From Bisporella sp. PMI_857 (Eukaryota > Ascomycota > Leotiomycetes > Helotiales > Helotiaceae), in NCBI GenBank assembly GCA_021307315.1, contig JAJSPD010000006.1:806001-870000 (forward strand): 64,000 nucleotides of DNA, given 5' to 3'. Made by a program: the position numbers and the translations under genes. This document shows, piece by piece, positions 62,487-64,000 of this stretch (positions within the stretch are counted from its first letter, which is position 1; each line of letters starts with the position of its first letter). Below the pieces are notes generated by a model. It saw only the letters and a list, made by a program, of their open reading frames with translations, searched no databases and was not told where the DNA came from.

Positions 62487-64000
62487 ATGGCAAATCAAAT
62501 CCAGCAACCAGGCATGGAGTCCAGATGTTCCAACTGTGGGATGCATGCAAGCTATGAGAAGGAAAAGGATACGTTCTTCTACCATGTGTGTCAGGCACCA
62601 CATCAATCGTGTCTGAGGAGTTTTCATGATAATCCCAAGAACCGTTGGAGGAAGGCACTCTTTGATTTGAAAAGTCCGACATGCCTTCGACTGTGGGTGA
62701 TAATCAATCTGCTGTGGATCATGGTCAGTGTACGGAATTTATGGGATCACGAGTGGATACGCCGTCATTGCTTGAGGGTATGTTTATCATGCCCGATAGT
62801 CGTTGAATGTCTATACTAAATTTGATTCATAGAGCAGTGGCTCAAAGCCATCCCTGAGTGAACAAGCTTGGAAAACCCTGGCGCCTCATGTGTCACTTTT
62901 GGATGTTCCTCAGATCACCCGCCAAGAGTTTCTGGACCGCCAGTCGATTCTTGCTGGTGTTCTTGCGGAAGCTGGCGTTGATGCATTTATCATGGAGCCT
63001 TCAGCTTCGTCAAGATATTATGCTAATATCTCGAGCTCATATGATCTTTCAGAGCGACCATTCTTGGTGATTATTGACAAGGATGGACAATTCTCATACC
63101 TAGCGCCTAAATTTGAGCTAGCTCGCATCGGTGGTTTGGAAATGGTTTTCAAAGACAAAAGAGTCATTGAATGGCACGAGGAAGAATCTCCATTCGAGGC
63201 TCTCAAGAAATCGACCGGATATGAAAAGGTCATTCTTGATGAGCATGCACGATATTTTATTGCCACCGGTCTTCAGAAAGTGAGTATCGATGTGATACCA
63301 GCAACTGATGCCATTCAGTCAATTCGAGCTGTGAAGAGTGATGCTGAGCTTGCTATACTACGGGGTATCAACGAATTCACCATCGAGCTTGTCCGATCTC
63401 TTGCAAAATTTGCCAAGGTAGGCTTGACACAAGGAGAGATTCTAGAAGCAGCTACCTCTCTTTTTGACAAAGCAGGTCTCAAGGGTGGTGCTTGGGCCCT
63501 TGTACTTCTCGGCGATCAGGCTTCTAATCCACATGGCGGAAGCTTCGGTAAAATATTGAAAGATCATGAGTTTGTGCTCATCGACATTGGCTCAAGCCTC
63601 CACGGCTATGGCAGCGACGTGACCCGAACATTCTTACCAGCGGGCTCAACTGTTAGTGATGAACTGTGGGATAGTTGGTATACTGTTTATGCAGCCCAGT
63701 CTGCTGCAATCGCATTAATGAAGGTCAATGAAACGTGTTCGCTAGTCGACGCCGCGTCTCGGAAGGTATGTATACTCCTTTTTCAAAAATTTCCCGCCAA
63801 CTTCGGAACCAGCTCCTTTCACCAGTGTGGAGCAGCCTAACTTTTGCAGGTTATCACCGACTCTGGATATGGTGAATTTTATACACACCGACTGGGTCAC
63901 GGTCTTGGCCTAGAAGTACATGAGCATCCATACCTGAATGGTGCCAATTCCGAAAAATTGAAAGCGAACCAGGTGGTCACAAATGAGCCGGTATTATTCT
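62487..64000 (+). CDS. Membrane-anchored M24 metallopeptidase (Xaa-Pro dipeptidase-like), 3' partial
   Basis: Exon 1 (62487-62777) encodes a cytosolic stretch and one membrane segment (CLRLWVIINLLWIMVSV). After a 55-nt intron (62778-62832), exon 2 (62833-63765) gives the creatinase-like N-domain (DVPQITRQEFLDRQSILAGV). The pita-bread domain follows. The first metal ligands are the Asp pair in LIDIG and GSDVTRTF. An 84-nt intron (63766-63849) leads to the His-bearing RLGHGLGLEVHEHPYL and then VVTNEPVLF with a Glu ligand. The window ends before the last ligand. All visible ligands are intact and there is no frame break. A type II topology would place the peptidase domain outside the cytosol; substrates would be Xaa-Pro dipeptides or peptides. 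ATG 62514 is an alternative start. Confidence 0.82.

Overview
The window is nuclear DNA of a filamentous ascomycete (Pezizomycotina). Genes carry short 44-92 nt introns with GTAAGT-like donors and CTAAY branch sites. Recognisable eukaryotic genes include ELG1/ATAD5, UTP8, a CorA-like transporter and a SAT4/PTH11-type membrane protein. Several flanking families are ones I associate with Leotiomycetes, but that placement is a weak inference.

Layout. 0.3-10.8 kb holds housekeeping genes (ELG1 minus, UTP8 plus) and a conserved fungal protein of unknown function. 11.4-18.7 kb is sparse: a small secreted or membrane protein, an intact six-exon CorA-like transporter and an ankyrin-repeat gene. 19.2-25.4 kb has a damaged membrane-anchored UDP-glycosyltransferase, a secreted protein with three copies of a cysteine-rich module, and a fungal multi-pass membrane protein. 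26.4-39.7 kb is an ergot alkaloid core cluster in the order easC(-), dmaW(-), easE(+), easF(+), easG(-), easA(-), easD(+). A choline/amino-acid permease follows directly. 42.9-64 kb is accessory: a fungal hypothetical, a cysteine-rich single-pass membrane protein, a GH16 glucanase, a kinase relic, an intact DUF8021-like secreted protein, two small membrane proteins, a SAT4/PTH11-like protein and the start of a membrane-anchored M24 prolidase.

How the cluster genes work together. DmaW prenylates L-tryptophan at C4, EasF N-methylates the product, EasE with the catalase EasC builds chanoclavine-I, EasD oxidises it to the aldehyde, and EasA with EasG closes the D ring. EasA has Phe, not Tyr, in its HGANGF motif, which by published enzymology marks the isomerase form and points to agroclavine rather than festuclavine. 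No cloA, easH or lps gene is visible, so the window on its own predicts a clavine end point.

Major caveat. Most genes longer than about 1 kb, including the single-copy housekeeping genes ELG1 and UTP8, carry single-nucleotide frame changes, often in homopolymer runs, while the codons either side stay well conserved. This looks more like uncorrected sequencing or assembly error than decay. easE and the middle of UTP8 are far more broken than the rest, and the glycosyltransferase has a substitution-type stop, so real decay of some genes is not excluded.
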